A stretch of DNA of 64,000 bases from Cheilinus undulatus. Its lineage: Eukaryota > Chordata > Actinopteri > Labriformes > Labridae. Where the stretch lies: positions 10,848,421-10,912,420 of the forward strand of contig NC_054885.1 in assembly GCF_018320785.1 (NCBI RefSeq). The letters run 5' to 3'. This document shows positions 35,769-47,600 of this stretch, piece by piece (position 1 is the first letter of the stretch; the number at the start of each line of letters is the position of its first letter). Below the pieces are notes generated by a model. That model saw nothing but the letters and a program-made list of their open reading frames with translations. It did no database searches and was not told where the DNA came from. Made by a program: the position numbers and the translations under genes.

Positions 35769-36617
35769 ACTAGCTTAAAATAGATATGTGGTGACTAAAA
35801 CAAGACTAAAATGCTGTTGCTGGACTGGCTGACACTCAAAATCCATGATAATTCTCCACTGTGTGAACAAGTTTTAGTATTTATAGTACATTAATCAGGG
35901 GATTCCAAGGTGTTTTCAGACCAGACATGATATATCATCCCATTTTGGGTCTACTCTGAGCCCAAAATGGAATGGACGCACCTGGAAGACCTCCACAGGG
36001 AAATACAGTTTTAGCTGTAGACCGTATATCTCTGACCGCCATTCTCACAGACCATTAATCTGAGACGTTGTATATCTCAGAATGGAAATACACGCTGAAA
36101 CTTAAAAAAAATTATCAGAGTAAATAGGATTAGGGTAAGGCTTAAGGTAAGAAGATACCAAAAGTTAAAAGTTAAAACCTGAGGATATTGATAGTGTATT
36201 TTAGTGGAAAAGGTCTCAATGAGAAGAATTTCCAGGTGAAAGAACAGCGAGGCTCCTGAATAACAAGTAACTGAACAACTGTGCATTAAGGCTGATATAT
36301 ATGTAAACTAAAGTAAGGTTAAAATAAAGCATTGACAAAGTAAAACTCATTTTATTGTGTTAATGTTTTCATGCAGGAAATTTCATTTGTACTTGAGCAG
36401 ATCACACAGTGGGATTTTTCACATCCTGAGGCTCATCTTCTGTTTTACTGTGTTAATGCTGTAAAATAAAAACTGTAAAAACACGGGGACTCTAAGCATC
36501 ATTATTTGACTTCTCTCTATATATCTGAAGTAAAAACACATTTGATAACTCATAGCTACAGCTAGAAAACATCTATTCAACCTGGCATACAGTAGTATGT
36601 GCTTGAGTTCAACTGGA
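35769..36617. other. Intergenic, nothing recognised
   Basis: AT-rich sequence without a supported gene or element termini. Confidence 0.5.
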
Positions 36618-37425
36618 CAAATGGAAGACTTAGACAATTGGACCTGATGGAGGACTTTGGCAACTGGACATTATGGAGAACCTGAGCAACTGGACTTTAT
36701 GGAGGACTTAGGCAACTGGACTTTGTGGAGGACTTGGACAACTGGACTTTTTGGAGGACTTGGACAACTGGACTTTTTGGAAGACTTGAGCAATTAGACC
36801 AATTGGCAATTGGACTAAATAGAGGACTTGGAAAAATTGACTTCATGGAGGACTTGGACAAATTAACTTTATGGAGGACATGGGAAATTAGACTTGATGG
36901 AGGACTTGGGCAACTGAACTTTTTGGAGGAATTGGAAAACTGGACTTTAAGGAGGACTTAGGCAGTTGGACTTTATGGTGCACTTGGGAAATTGGACTAA
37001 ATGAAGGACTTGGGCAACTGGACTTTTTTGAGGACTTGGGCAACTGGACTTTATGGAGGACTTGGGCAGTTAGACTAATTGGAGGACCTGGGCAAGTGGA
37101 CTTTATGGAGGACTTAGGCAACTGGACTTTGTGGAGGACTTGGACAACTGGACTTTTTGGAGGACTTGGGCAACTGGACTTTTTGGAAGACTTGAGCAAT
37201 TAGACCAAATGGAGGACTTGGGCAAGTGGACTTTATTGAGGACTTGGGCAACTGGACTTTAAGGAGGACTTGGGCAATTAGACTTCATAGTGGACTTGGG
37301 CAACTGGACTTTATGGAGGACTTGGGCAATTAGTCTTCATAGTGGACTTGAGCAATTGGACTAAATGGAGGACTTGGGCAACTGGACTTTATGGAGGACT
37401 TGGACAAATTGACTTGATTGAATAA
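36618..37425. repeat. 26-bp minisatellite, about 31 units
   Basis: The unit is GGACTTTATGGAGGACTTGG plus GCAACT, tandemly repeated with substitutions over about 800 bases. Three units equal 78 bases, so reading frames can run through the array on both strands without meaning. They give Lys/Ser/Pro/Gln-rich frames on the minus strand and Leu/Trp/Thr-rich frames on the plus strand. Confidence 0.9.
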
Positions 37426-37754
37426 AGTCTTGTTGCCCTTTTGACAAAAGATTGTATTAAAGTCCAGAACCAAATCGTGGTTTTCAGTTTGGTTTCTTGC
37501 AAATGTCACACCTTACACTTTTTTAAATTTCCAATCTTAAAAATTTGATTTTTTTTAAGTTTTGTCAAAATGAAAGACTTTTTGGATTCAGAAATTTCAA
37601 GTTTTCCCGTAAATATCAAACTTTTAAACTTAGAAATTCTGAGTGTTTTTTCTTGCAAATATACAACTCTGTAATATTAAAAAGAAATATGTTTTTTCAC
37701 CCAATTTTTGACTTTTTTACTCAAAAAGAAACAGATTCTCTTATCTGTTTTCAT

Positions 37755-38135
37755 TTTTCAGTGGGTCCCAGTACGCTGTTGTACATTATGTTTCCAGTCA
37801 TGGTTAAAAAAACAGTGAATGCCAATCTTAATGCTTCAGCAGACCAAGACATTTGGACAATGCTATGCTTCCAACTGTGTGGCAACAGTTTCAGAAAGGC
37901 CCTTTTCTATTCTAACATGACTGTGCCTCAGAGCACAAAAGCAAGGACTATGAAGACATGGTTTGATGAGCTCGGTGTGGAGGAACCTGACCTCAACCCC
38001 ATCCAGCTCCTTTGGAAGAAGCCAGGCCTTCTGGTTCAACATCAGTGCCTGACCTCAGAATGAATGGGGACAAATTCCTACAGAAATACTCCGGAATCTT
38101 TTGGAAACCCTCCCAACTCCATATTAAAGTACATG
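37755..38135 (+). pseudogene. Tc1-like transposase remnant
   Basis: DNA and residues match the 3' half of a common fish Tc1 transposase, in pieces. Seen are ATGCTATGCTTCCAAC, GGCAACAGTTTC, the residues MKTWFDELGVEEPDLNPIQL, and then QHQCLTSE in place of the usual run. The part between GVEE and PDLNPI is deleted, frameshifts occur, and no full-length frame exists. The DDE catalytic set is incomplete. The flanking 37,426-37,754 is AT-rich with nothing recognised. Confidence 0.75.
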
Positions 38136-39370
38136 TGTTGTACTATACCAGAGCAGGCATGTATTTCAATAAGATACTTCACAGGTTGTTTGAATTGCCT
38201 TTATTAAAAGATACAGGATATGTGATCGGACACAAATATCTGGGGATGCAGATTTTGATGGTGACAAGCCGGGGTTATTATACAGACAAATGTCCCCAGC
38301 TCTCGTGTCCTTTAAAAACATCCCTGTAATCACTGTATCTGAAGTATATGGCAACCATTGACATCTGGATATTGCGTTAGTATCTTTTTTTTAATCACAA
38401 TGAATTTTACAATAGTCGTAAAAAAGGAAGAGAGAATCTTGCTTAACCATGCAACACCCAACAAGCCTACATTTACAGTTAGTCTTAGATCACAACGATT
38501 TCAAATGGTTTTCAATGTTCAGTATGCTCAGCAACAATGACAATATCATATCCAAAGACTTAACACAGTAATGATATTTCTTATTTTTAAGGGTATCTCA
38601 TCCATCCTCCTCTAAGACAATACTCCATGTTTCTGCTACTATCTGTCTTTAATGTTCAAAGCAGAATTATATTCACATTTGATACCAGAGAGGTTTAGAA
38701 AGGGCTTACTTTGTAAGTTTTTTACTGGGTATCAAATCCTAAAGGACGTACATGCATCTCTTTCTACACTATGCACAGTTTAGTTACAGTCGTTCATTGG
38801 TCTATGCTCAAAAAGCTCCACCAAGACTTGGGAAACAGAAATATTAAAATGTCTAAAGTTGATAAAGCACAAGCCAGAGATCTCAATGAGAGATCTTTTA
38901 AGAAAAGCTACCTCTTCTTAAAGAACCGTTTTATCTATGGGTTAAAAAGAGTGGTGGTTTCAGTGAAAACTTTCTGTAGCAGATGCAGTTGATCAAATCG
39001 ATACTGCACTATTGTTTCTTCTGCAAAAAATGTGTCTGATTTGTTGGAGGCAAGAAAAATTGGCAATGGTATAATGCAAAAAAGTTAAGGTGTAAACATT
39101 TATAAAACACAATAAAAGGCACCATTAAATTAACAATGATGAACCCCTTATTCTGTTCAAGTTCAGCCAATCATTACATCAGACATGGTACAAAAAGAAC
39201 ATGTTTATAAAATGAGTTAAGTTAGGAGTATGAAAGGTATCATTTAAGACCTGACTAAAAAAGGGGAAATGGAAATAAAATAGCAAATATAAATCTAACT
39301 CATGTGCTTTTTATGCCTCTGTGCTGGCAATAGCCAAGGCTGAAAGCATTATGTTTTTGTGTTGTCCATC
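38136..39370. other. Intergenic, nothing recognised
   Basis: No supported gene. The short frames on either strand have no family features. Confidence 0.5.
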
Positions 39371-40870
39371 CATCCGTCAGGCGTTTCTATTGAACACAAT
39401 ATCTAAAGAACACTTCGAGCGGTTTTATCAAGACTTTTCACGAGTGTCCACTCTGACTGAAGGTGGGTTGGATTCGATTTGAGAGCTCACAGGTCGAACG
39501 TCAAAGTCCTCACGCCTTATCTTCATCCCTTGCTTGCAATCTTCACCTTTAAAGGGATTCTCCTCAGACTTTGCAGAACTGTCCACTCAGACTCAAGGAT
39601 AAAAGAGGTCAAGGTCACTGGGCCTGTTGTTTAATACTTGCTGTGAATGAGCTATCTAGAGAGCTTTTGGAGGGACTTTCTTTAAACCTTGCATAAATGA
39701 CCACTCTGACTCAAGTGGACTAATTAGGTATGGATTTCAAAGGCCAAGACCATTAGAGCTTGTGTTCATGCTTTGCTTTAGATGCAATATGTTAAGAACC
39801 CTTGAAAGAACTTTCTTTAGAGTTTACATAAACATCCACTCTGACTCTAGAAGGAGCTGTTCAAATTATGGGGGTCGTACATCTACATCAGGGGTGTCCA
39901 AACCTTTTCCACAGAGGGCCAAATGCAGAAAAAATTTAAGAATGGTGGGGCCACTTTCTTATATTTTACCTAGTTAGTAAAACTAATGTTGTAGGTTAAG
40001 ATATGCTTAGTGATTGGGTATGCTTAAATGACTTGTTAATGGCTTACAAAGCAACAGTCAATCATTAAAGAGGATTTGGGGGAGGCCTATCAGACTGCAG
40101 GGTGCTGAGTCAGCCCTGGCTCTGTCCCTGGAATGCCATTGGTACTACTATTTGCTGCTGTAAGCCATTAGGGCGTTGAGTCAAGCTACAGTTGTTATTT
40201 TGGTTGCCATTCTGCCTACCATTTACAGTGTCATCTCAATTTTGTTATAATTCTACTTGTCAAAATGTTTGTTTACCAAGTTAACAATGAAACCAAGAAG
40301 TACTATACAAAAAGCACAAACTTTATATTGTAATGTGGACTATATTTACCTTTACTTTTAGAATTTGCTATGGGACAAAACATCAAAAATGGCCCACGTG
40401 ACCATAGTTTGGACACCCCTGGTCTAAGTTATAAGCCATCATGTTTAATCCTTGTTGCACACAATATCTCAAGATGCTTTTAGAGATACTAATCAGACTC
40501 AGCTCAAATGTCCACTATGACTCAAGGAGTTTCAAGGTCACATGTTAAAGGTCAAGGTCATTAGGCCTCATTGCTGTGGATGCAATACCTAGTGAACCCA
40601 TTGATGGGTTTTCTTTAAAATTCCCACTGATGCCCGCTCTAACTCAAAGATGAAGTGTTCAGATTTCCAGGGTCACAGGTCAAGGTCATTGGGCCTCATG
40701 TTTAACCATTTCTTGTGATTGTAATATCTCAAGAACCGTGAAGGATTTTCTTTAAACTTTGCACTAGCATCCACTCTGATTTAAGGATGAACTGATTGGA
40801 TCTTGGGAGGTCAAAGGTCACTGGGCCTGGTGTTCATCCCATACATGTTATACTTTGACAGAAACACCCA
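39371..40870. repeat. Degenerate satellite, unit roughly 165-180 bp
   Basis: Each unit carries a phrase like TGTCCACTCTGACTCAAGGA, then AGGTCAAGGTCA and TTGTGAACACAATATCTCAA. Several degenerate units lie on both sides of the hAT element at 39,889-40,421. A second block of the same family is at 58,200-58,800. Confidence 0.75.
39889..40421. mobile_element. hAT-type element inside a satellite
   Basis: Perfect 15-bp terminal inverted repeats CAGGGGTGTCCAAAC occur at 39,889-39,903 and, inverted, at 40,407-40,421. The 8-bp flanks ATCTACAT and GTCTAAGT match at five positions, so the target duplication has decayed. It interrupts a satellite unit. There is no transposase in 533 bases. Confidence 0.85.
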
Positions 40871-41056
40871 CAGCTTCCATCTTTTGTCATCACTGCACTT
40901 TCACTTTCTGGTAAACTGTAGACGTCTCGGAGGCCTATAATCGCTGGGAGGTCTTACCAGGTCTACTTTGGAACTCAGTTTCCCATGGTGCCTTAGGAGA
41001 TTTAATCAGAAAGGTTAAGTTCGTCGATGGCCTGCAACTGAAACTCAGCTTTTGTG

Positions 41057-41062
41057 TTTATT
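41057..41062 (-). terminator. Candidate polyadenylation signal of arhgdig
   Basis: AATAAA on the minus strand about 615 bases beyond the stop codon at 41,678. Confidence 0.35.
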
Positions 41063-41677
41063 TTGGCTGTAAGAACCTACCAGATTTATCTCTAGCATTT
41101 AAAGCTTGCCATTTGCTCAGCTATATTCAGACACTTGCTTCTAGAATATTATAACACTGTAGAAGTCATAAAGCTTAATGATGCTCAGGTCTGTTTTACA
41201 GCTACAAGAGGCCTCTAGGCCAATAATTTCTGCTCAACTTAAACTCCAACTAAGCATTCTTATAGGCTCATTTTGCACATAATTCATGGCTTCTCTCTTG
41301 AAATCTCATTTGGATTTTGTAATAATCTATCGTATATTCCTATGTGCCTCAAGCTGGGGTCCTTTAAAGACCTGCTTCTCCAGGTTATGAAGCTTAAAAA
41401 CATGACAGAGGTAAGAAACGATGAGTAAAAGAAAATGAAAGTAAAAAGATAAGGGCGTCTCCAAAAAGCCACAATTTGTGTTATGATATAGAAAACAGAA
41501 GGCAGAGAGAAGGGGACTGCTTTCTCTCAAGTCCTCATTAGGTTTCAGGAGACATGGCGTCAACAGACTGGGGAGAAAATGGAGGAGGAGTTAGGAGAGA
41601 AGAAGAGAAGGGAAACAGGGAGGTAAAGAAGAAAAGTAGATCATAGCAAAGGCAGCATCATCATCTCTCTGCCTTCA

Positions 41678-44600
41678 TTAATCCCAGTCCTTCTTGATGT
41701 CTAAGTTCCAATCCCACGCCAAGTAGACAATCTTGTCGTCATCGATGAAGCGGGACTTGATCTGGTAGTGGCCTCGGGAAATCATGCCTATAGGGGCCTC
41801 ATCCAGCGGGCTCACGTACTCGTGCTCCTTCTCTTTCGGGCCGTAACTTCCCACCATGTGGGACACCTTTTCCACTGAAGGAAGAAAGAAAATAAACACA
41901 TTTTTCTGTTAGAAAGTTCAATTACAAGCTACACAGATATTATTTACATCTACAAAGTCTTGAAGAGAGCTTGAAGTGAAAAAGCATTTTCTACTCAAAA
42001 CTGTGTTTAAACAACATTTGATAGATTCTTTAATGTAAGTACTTCATTTGGTGTTGCAAGTCAAGACAGACAGGGTAAATAAATGCTATTCATTCTTGTG
42101 TGTCAGTCAAAAAAGTCCAAACCCAACCCTACATGTGGGTCAGTTAAAGGGGACATACAGTATTTGACCCTTTTAAGTTTATTTTGTTCTCAGTGGTCCC
42201 CAAAACATGCCTGTGAAGTTTGTTGCTGAAAAAACACTCTAGTATTGGATTTTTTTATGTCTAAAAACTCCCCTTTTCAGCCCTGCTCAGAACCAGCTGT
42301 TTCTGTTACTCCACCCCTCTCAGGAAATGAATGTGGCTTAATGGATGTGGCTCTCCTGATCCTCCTGTCAGCTGGCAGCTGAGAAGAAGATCCAGGAGAG
42401 GAGGGTGGAACTTTCTTCCAAACAGGGAGGGCCAACTGAACCTGGGGGCGGGGCTAACTCCCCATGTGACATCATGAGGGGAAAATCTGAGAACGGCTTG
42501 TTTCAGCACACATTTTCTGAAGGGGGGGGGGGGGGTCCTTGTAGACAGGCCAGGGCACATATTTTTGTTAGAAAAGCCTGAAAAAGTTATTATTTTTCAT
42601 AATATGTCCCCTTTAAGTTAATACTATGTATACTATGAGTTTGAATTTTTAAAAATGCACTGTAAGGTTTGAAAAAGGAGTTTCATATCTTTTTGTCACA
42701 TAAAGATCTGAAACACCAAAAACACTCTTATCTTATTTTAAGTCAGTTGGAGGATGAACTCACCAATTATTCCTTTTCTGCTGGTCACGTGATGGTACTT
42801 CAAACCAGAAACAATCTCTCTGTTCACCTGCAGACACACATTTTAATCTGATTAATAAACAAAATTTAACAGAATGATCCAAGTCAGATCAAGTAAAGAC
42901 TAGAATAATCTAGAGGGTCTGTTACACAGATAGCATACACACCCTGAGTTGGTTGGACTTTTGTCACTGGTAATAAAAATACAAATAAATCTGAAAACAT
43001 AAAAAAACTTAAATTATACACATTTTCCAGTTTAATGTAAGTATTGTTAATATGATTTGATTTACTCTAAGATAAAAGTGATCTAAAAATCTACAGGGAA
43101 GTCTTGCTGTTGGCATGCAAAAAATGTAGATTGTCTACATACACTTCATGGACAAAAGTATTCGGCCTCCTGACCATTACACTACCAGGGACTGTTATGA
43201 CATAATATTTAAATACATATAATTTAATATGGAATTGCAGCTATAATATTCTCCACTCTTCTTGGAAGGCTTTCCACAAGATTTATTTTTCTTAAGGAGT
43301 TTGCGCCCATCATTCTGTAGAGCAGTGTTACTCAACCCTGCTCAACCAAAGAGCCAAATTGTTGAAAAATACCTTTGCAAGGGCCACAATCTAAGCAGTG
43401 AAGCAAAAACAGCTTGAATTACAACAACAATAAGTTAAAGGTGGCAAAAATGGTCAAAAAGAAACAAAAAGAGGTGAAATAGGGAGAAAAAGTGGAAAAG
43501 GGGTCAGAAAATAGAAAAGATGGGTGAGAAGTGACAAAAAAAATTGTTACAGGTGACATAAAATGGTCCAAATGTGGCAAAAAAAAAAAAAAAAAAAAAA
43601 AGTTAAAAGTGACTAAAATGGGCAAAAAGCAGCCAAGAGTGGCAAAAATGGAAAAAAAAAAACAGGAAACAAGTGGTATTTAGTAGCAAAGGGTAGCTGA
43701 AATGGTTGAAAAGTGGTGAAAAAAGGGCAAAAATGGGATATAATGGCAAAAAGAAGTGATAAAAACGGGCAAAAAAAGAGAAAGCAAGTGGTATTTAATG
43801 GCAACAGGTAGCATAAATGGGTGAAAATTGGGAGAAAAAATGGTGAAAAGGGGCAAAAATGGGATAAAAGTGGCAAAAAATGGGTTAAAAATAGTCAAAA
43901 AATGTCAAAATGGGTAAAAAAAAAAGCAGGAAAAAGGTGGTATGTAATTGCAAAAGGTAGCTTAAATGGGTGAAAAGTGGTAAAAATGGTGGGAAAAAAA
44001 GCTTCCCTTTTATAAGGTTTTCTGAGGGAATGATATTCAAAATTAAGACATAAAGGAGCCACAAATAATCATAAAACTGCCACACGTGGCTCAAGAGCCA
44101 CATGTTGAGTTTCACTGCTGTAGAGAGTTTATGAGGTCAGGCACTGATGTGGTGCGAGAAGGCGTGGCTCGCAATTTCCATTCCAGTTCATCCCAAAGAT
44201 TTTAAATAAGGGTTGAGGTCTGGGCTCTGTGCGGGCCAGTCACACACCAAACTCATTAACCCATGTCTTTATAGTCCTTGTTTTGTGCTCTGGGGAACAG
44301 TGGCATCCATCACAGTCCACCTGTGGCAACAGGTCTGACTGAAACATCTCAATTTGATAATTAACAGGTGTGGCCAAATACTTTTGTCCATGTAGTGTAG
44401 TTGAACTAACAATAGTTAGAACAATAGCTGCATGTTAGTTAATTCAAAGCAAGAGGGTTCCAATCCCCTTCAAACAGGGTCTTTCTGTGTGGTTTGCTTT
44501 TGTATGCAGTGATGCTGGTTGTCCACAAGGTGTCCTCATAGCTGAGTATGAATTTGATCTCCAAGCCTGTCACTCCCAACATATCCCCTAACATCCACAT

Positions 44601-47600
44601 TTCTATGCATGCCAAATCTTATTCTCACGATATATCAGCAAGACAGACACAGATCCAAGGGTCTCGATTAGTATGACATTTACCAAAACTCAGAACAGCT
44701 TAACTGGAGGAAACAGTGGATCTGTTTTCAAACAGTCCCTGAGTCCTGATCTGATTAACAAGATTTATCACTAAATAGCCACAAATGGTCAGCTCATCTA
44801 TTAAAAAAAAAACATATTCATCACAAAACATCCAGTGGTTGTGTCTTTGCATTTGTGGTTTGATTTGTTTGTTTGTCGGTGCATTTTATCTCATTGTTCA
44901 ATACGCATCCGTCCTAGCCTCTGGGTGAACTCTGTCTCTCTGGGTATCTGCTCTGCATTCATGTCAGAAATATTGAATCGTCCTCAGTCCGTATTTATTT
45001 TCAGTGGGCACACAGCTTGGGAAATTGCTTCTGTATGTTTACAGGAGTCATGAGTAATGGCGGAGGCAGGAAAGAGCTTGGAGGAAGAGAAAACGCTCAG
45101 AAACGGATGGAGAGAGAGATGACAGAGAGGCCGAGTGGAGAGGCTTGAAAGGGAGCAATTAATGGACAATTTGAGATTGATTCTTCTTGTTATTGTCACA
45201 CTGGAAAAAATGCTCCTATCTGCAACAATGAAGCAGTAAGGGCAGTAAATAAAGTGTGTGCTGTTTTTTTTTCTTAAACTTAATCTTACACTAATTATAT
45301 AATAAGTAAAGCAGTTACTTTTGTTGCTATAGCTATAAATGCATCAAAAAGGACAATTTAAGCCCCAGAAGTCCACTTGTGGAAACGTCTATCAGTGGTT
45401 CTTTTAAGTACAACATTAACATGCAGTATTTATTTAACTGTGATCCATGCACGTCGTTGTCATTTCACTAAAACAAGTTTGACTCCAATAGAGGATACCA
45501 CAAAATAAATACCAATGTCAGGTATAATTAGAATGAGTGCTTTGGGGCTAATGGTGTTCATGCTAAAGAGTGCACCAATCCATGTAAAAGATTATGAGAT
45601 GTTTTAAAAGGTGAGTGACAACAGGAAGTTGACAAAAGATACATGAAACAACACAATACAATAGAATTAGATATGCTGATTATGTATGTCACAATGCCAT
45701 GCAATACCACATCATATTATTAGATACAGTCTCAAATGAAATGATACTATCCAAAAAAATAAAATATGATATGATACAATACCAAACAGTTGGATACCAC
45801 ATCCTAACATTACAAACTAAACCATACCATGCAGTATGATACAGAATGATTGGATGTTATGTGTTACAATATGAATCAATGAAATATTATTTGTTACATT
45901 ACATTACGTTATGCTACGTGATGTTATGTTATGTTACATTACATTATGTTATGCTACGCTAGGTTAGGTTACATTATGTTACGTTTAGTTTCACTTTTTA
46001 TCTTCCCTAATGGCACGGGCATATTCCAAGATGACAATGCCAGGATTCATCGGGCTTAAATTGTAAAAGAGTGGTTCAGGGAGCATGAGACATCATTTTC
46101 ACGCATGGAATTGGCCACCACAGAGTCCAGACCTTAACCCCATTGAGAATCTTTGGGATGTGCTGGAGTAGGCTTTGCGCAGTGGTCAGAAAACTATTCA
46201 TTACCATAGCATAGCCTACTGTATGATACAATATAAGATACAATGTTATCAGACATAATACAGTACAATCTATAATGTAATGTTACTTTACATTGTTGTG
46301 TTTCTTTACATTATGATGCATAATGTTATGTTGCATTGCGTTTCATTACATTACCCTCCATTATGCTAAGCCATGGGTCATCAACTACATTTGTACAAGG
46401 GCTAGTTTTTACTGAAAAGACACTGAAGAGACCGGACTTCCCAAAAACTAAATGTAACAAAATATTTTGGCCTTACTAACATATAATTGTTTGGTTATTT
46501 TTTTTCCTTTCATAAATGTAAATAATTATTTTTTGGCCTTTGGTAGTGAGATCAATCAATAGTTTGATTAATAGCGGCTCATAAGTTTGCCTTATCACAC
46601 CATTTGAGAACCACTGCCATACAGTGTAACACAATACAATAAGGTACAATGTGATATGATATGTGTGATTTAACGGGGTATAATACAATATTATACCATA
46701 CAGTATGATGTAATACAATCAATACAGTATGCTGCATTGAGATATAATGTCTTCGTGGCTTTATGTAAAACTCTTTACAGGATTATTAATGAACTGAGCC
46801 ATTGTGGCATTTCTGAATATTTGAACAATAAAAATTATGGTGAAGGTCTAATTCAGATGGTTTAAAATAGTTATTTGTCAGACTTGGGAACAAACTTAGG
46901 CTTTCAAAGACAAGTTGTTTCTCCAGCATTTATCCTTACTGGCACTATAACAGAACAGCCCTGAAACACCTCATTAAATATGATAATGGCCTTGTTTGAT
47001 ATTGTGGTTTGATTGTACAGCACATGTTGGCTTACTCAGCACAGCCGCTCTCTCTCTCACTCAGTCTCTTTAATAGTTAATGTGAATACTTTATCATCTG
47101 CTTGTTCATTCTATCCATCCTTGTTGTAATGTACTGTAAATCTCTCCATCAGTAATCCTCCCCTGGGACTCCCTCCATCCGTCTTACCTTGAAGTCTATC
47201 TTTAGTCTGTATGTTGCTCCTTCCTTTAAGATAAAGGTCTTCTCCCTCAGAGCTTTCAGGTCTCCTGCACAAATGAAAAACAGTCCATATCAGTCACTGT
47301 CAACATGAGACATATGTTGACATCATCTGCTGCAAAATGACTCACTCTATGACCACACTGCTGTTTTTAACACATGAATCAAATCACGCTCAGAGAGCCT
47401 GAGGTTATCAGCAGCACACATAAGATTTACCATAATATTAAAAATATTACAAAAATAGACAAATCAGAACAATTTAAGCGTGTACATTCTGGAAAGATAC
47501 TTGTTTTCTAAATGCCACACCCACTGAAAAAACTCCCTGAAAATTCTCATTTCTCCACTGGGCTCTTGTCTGCCAACATGAACCCTAGATATACCCCTGG

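Noticed and set aside
36725-37199. Frames of 78 and 103 codons in the 26-bp array
   Set aside because: They exist because three repeat units make a multiple of three bases; no conserved protein is implied.
37545-38063. Plus-strand frame of 172 codons
   Set aside because: Its second half is a deleted Tc1 transposase remnant and its first half is AT-rich intergenic DNA.
43419-44115. Minus-strand Phe/Pro/Leu-rich frames that look like membrane proteins
   Set aside because: They read the simple purine repeat inside the nested hAT element backwards.
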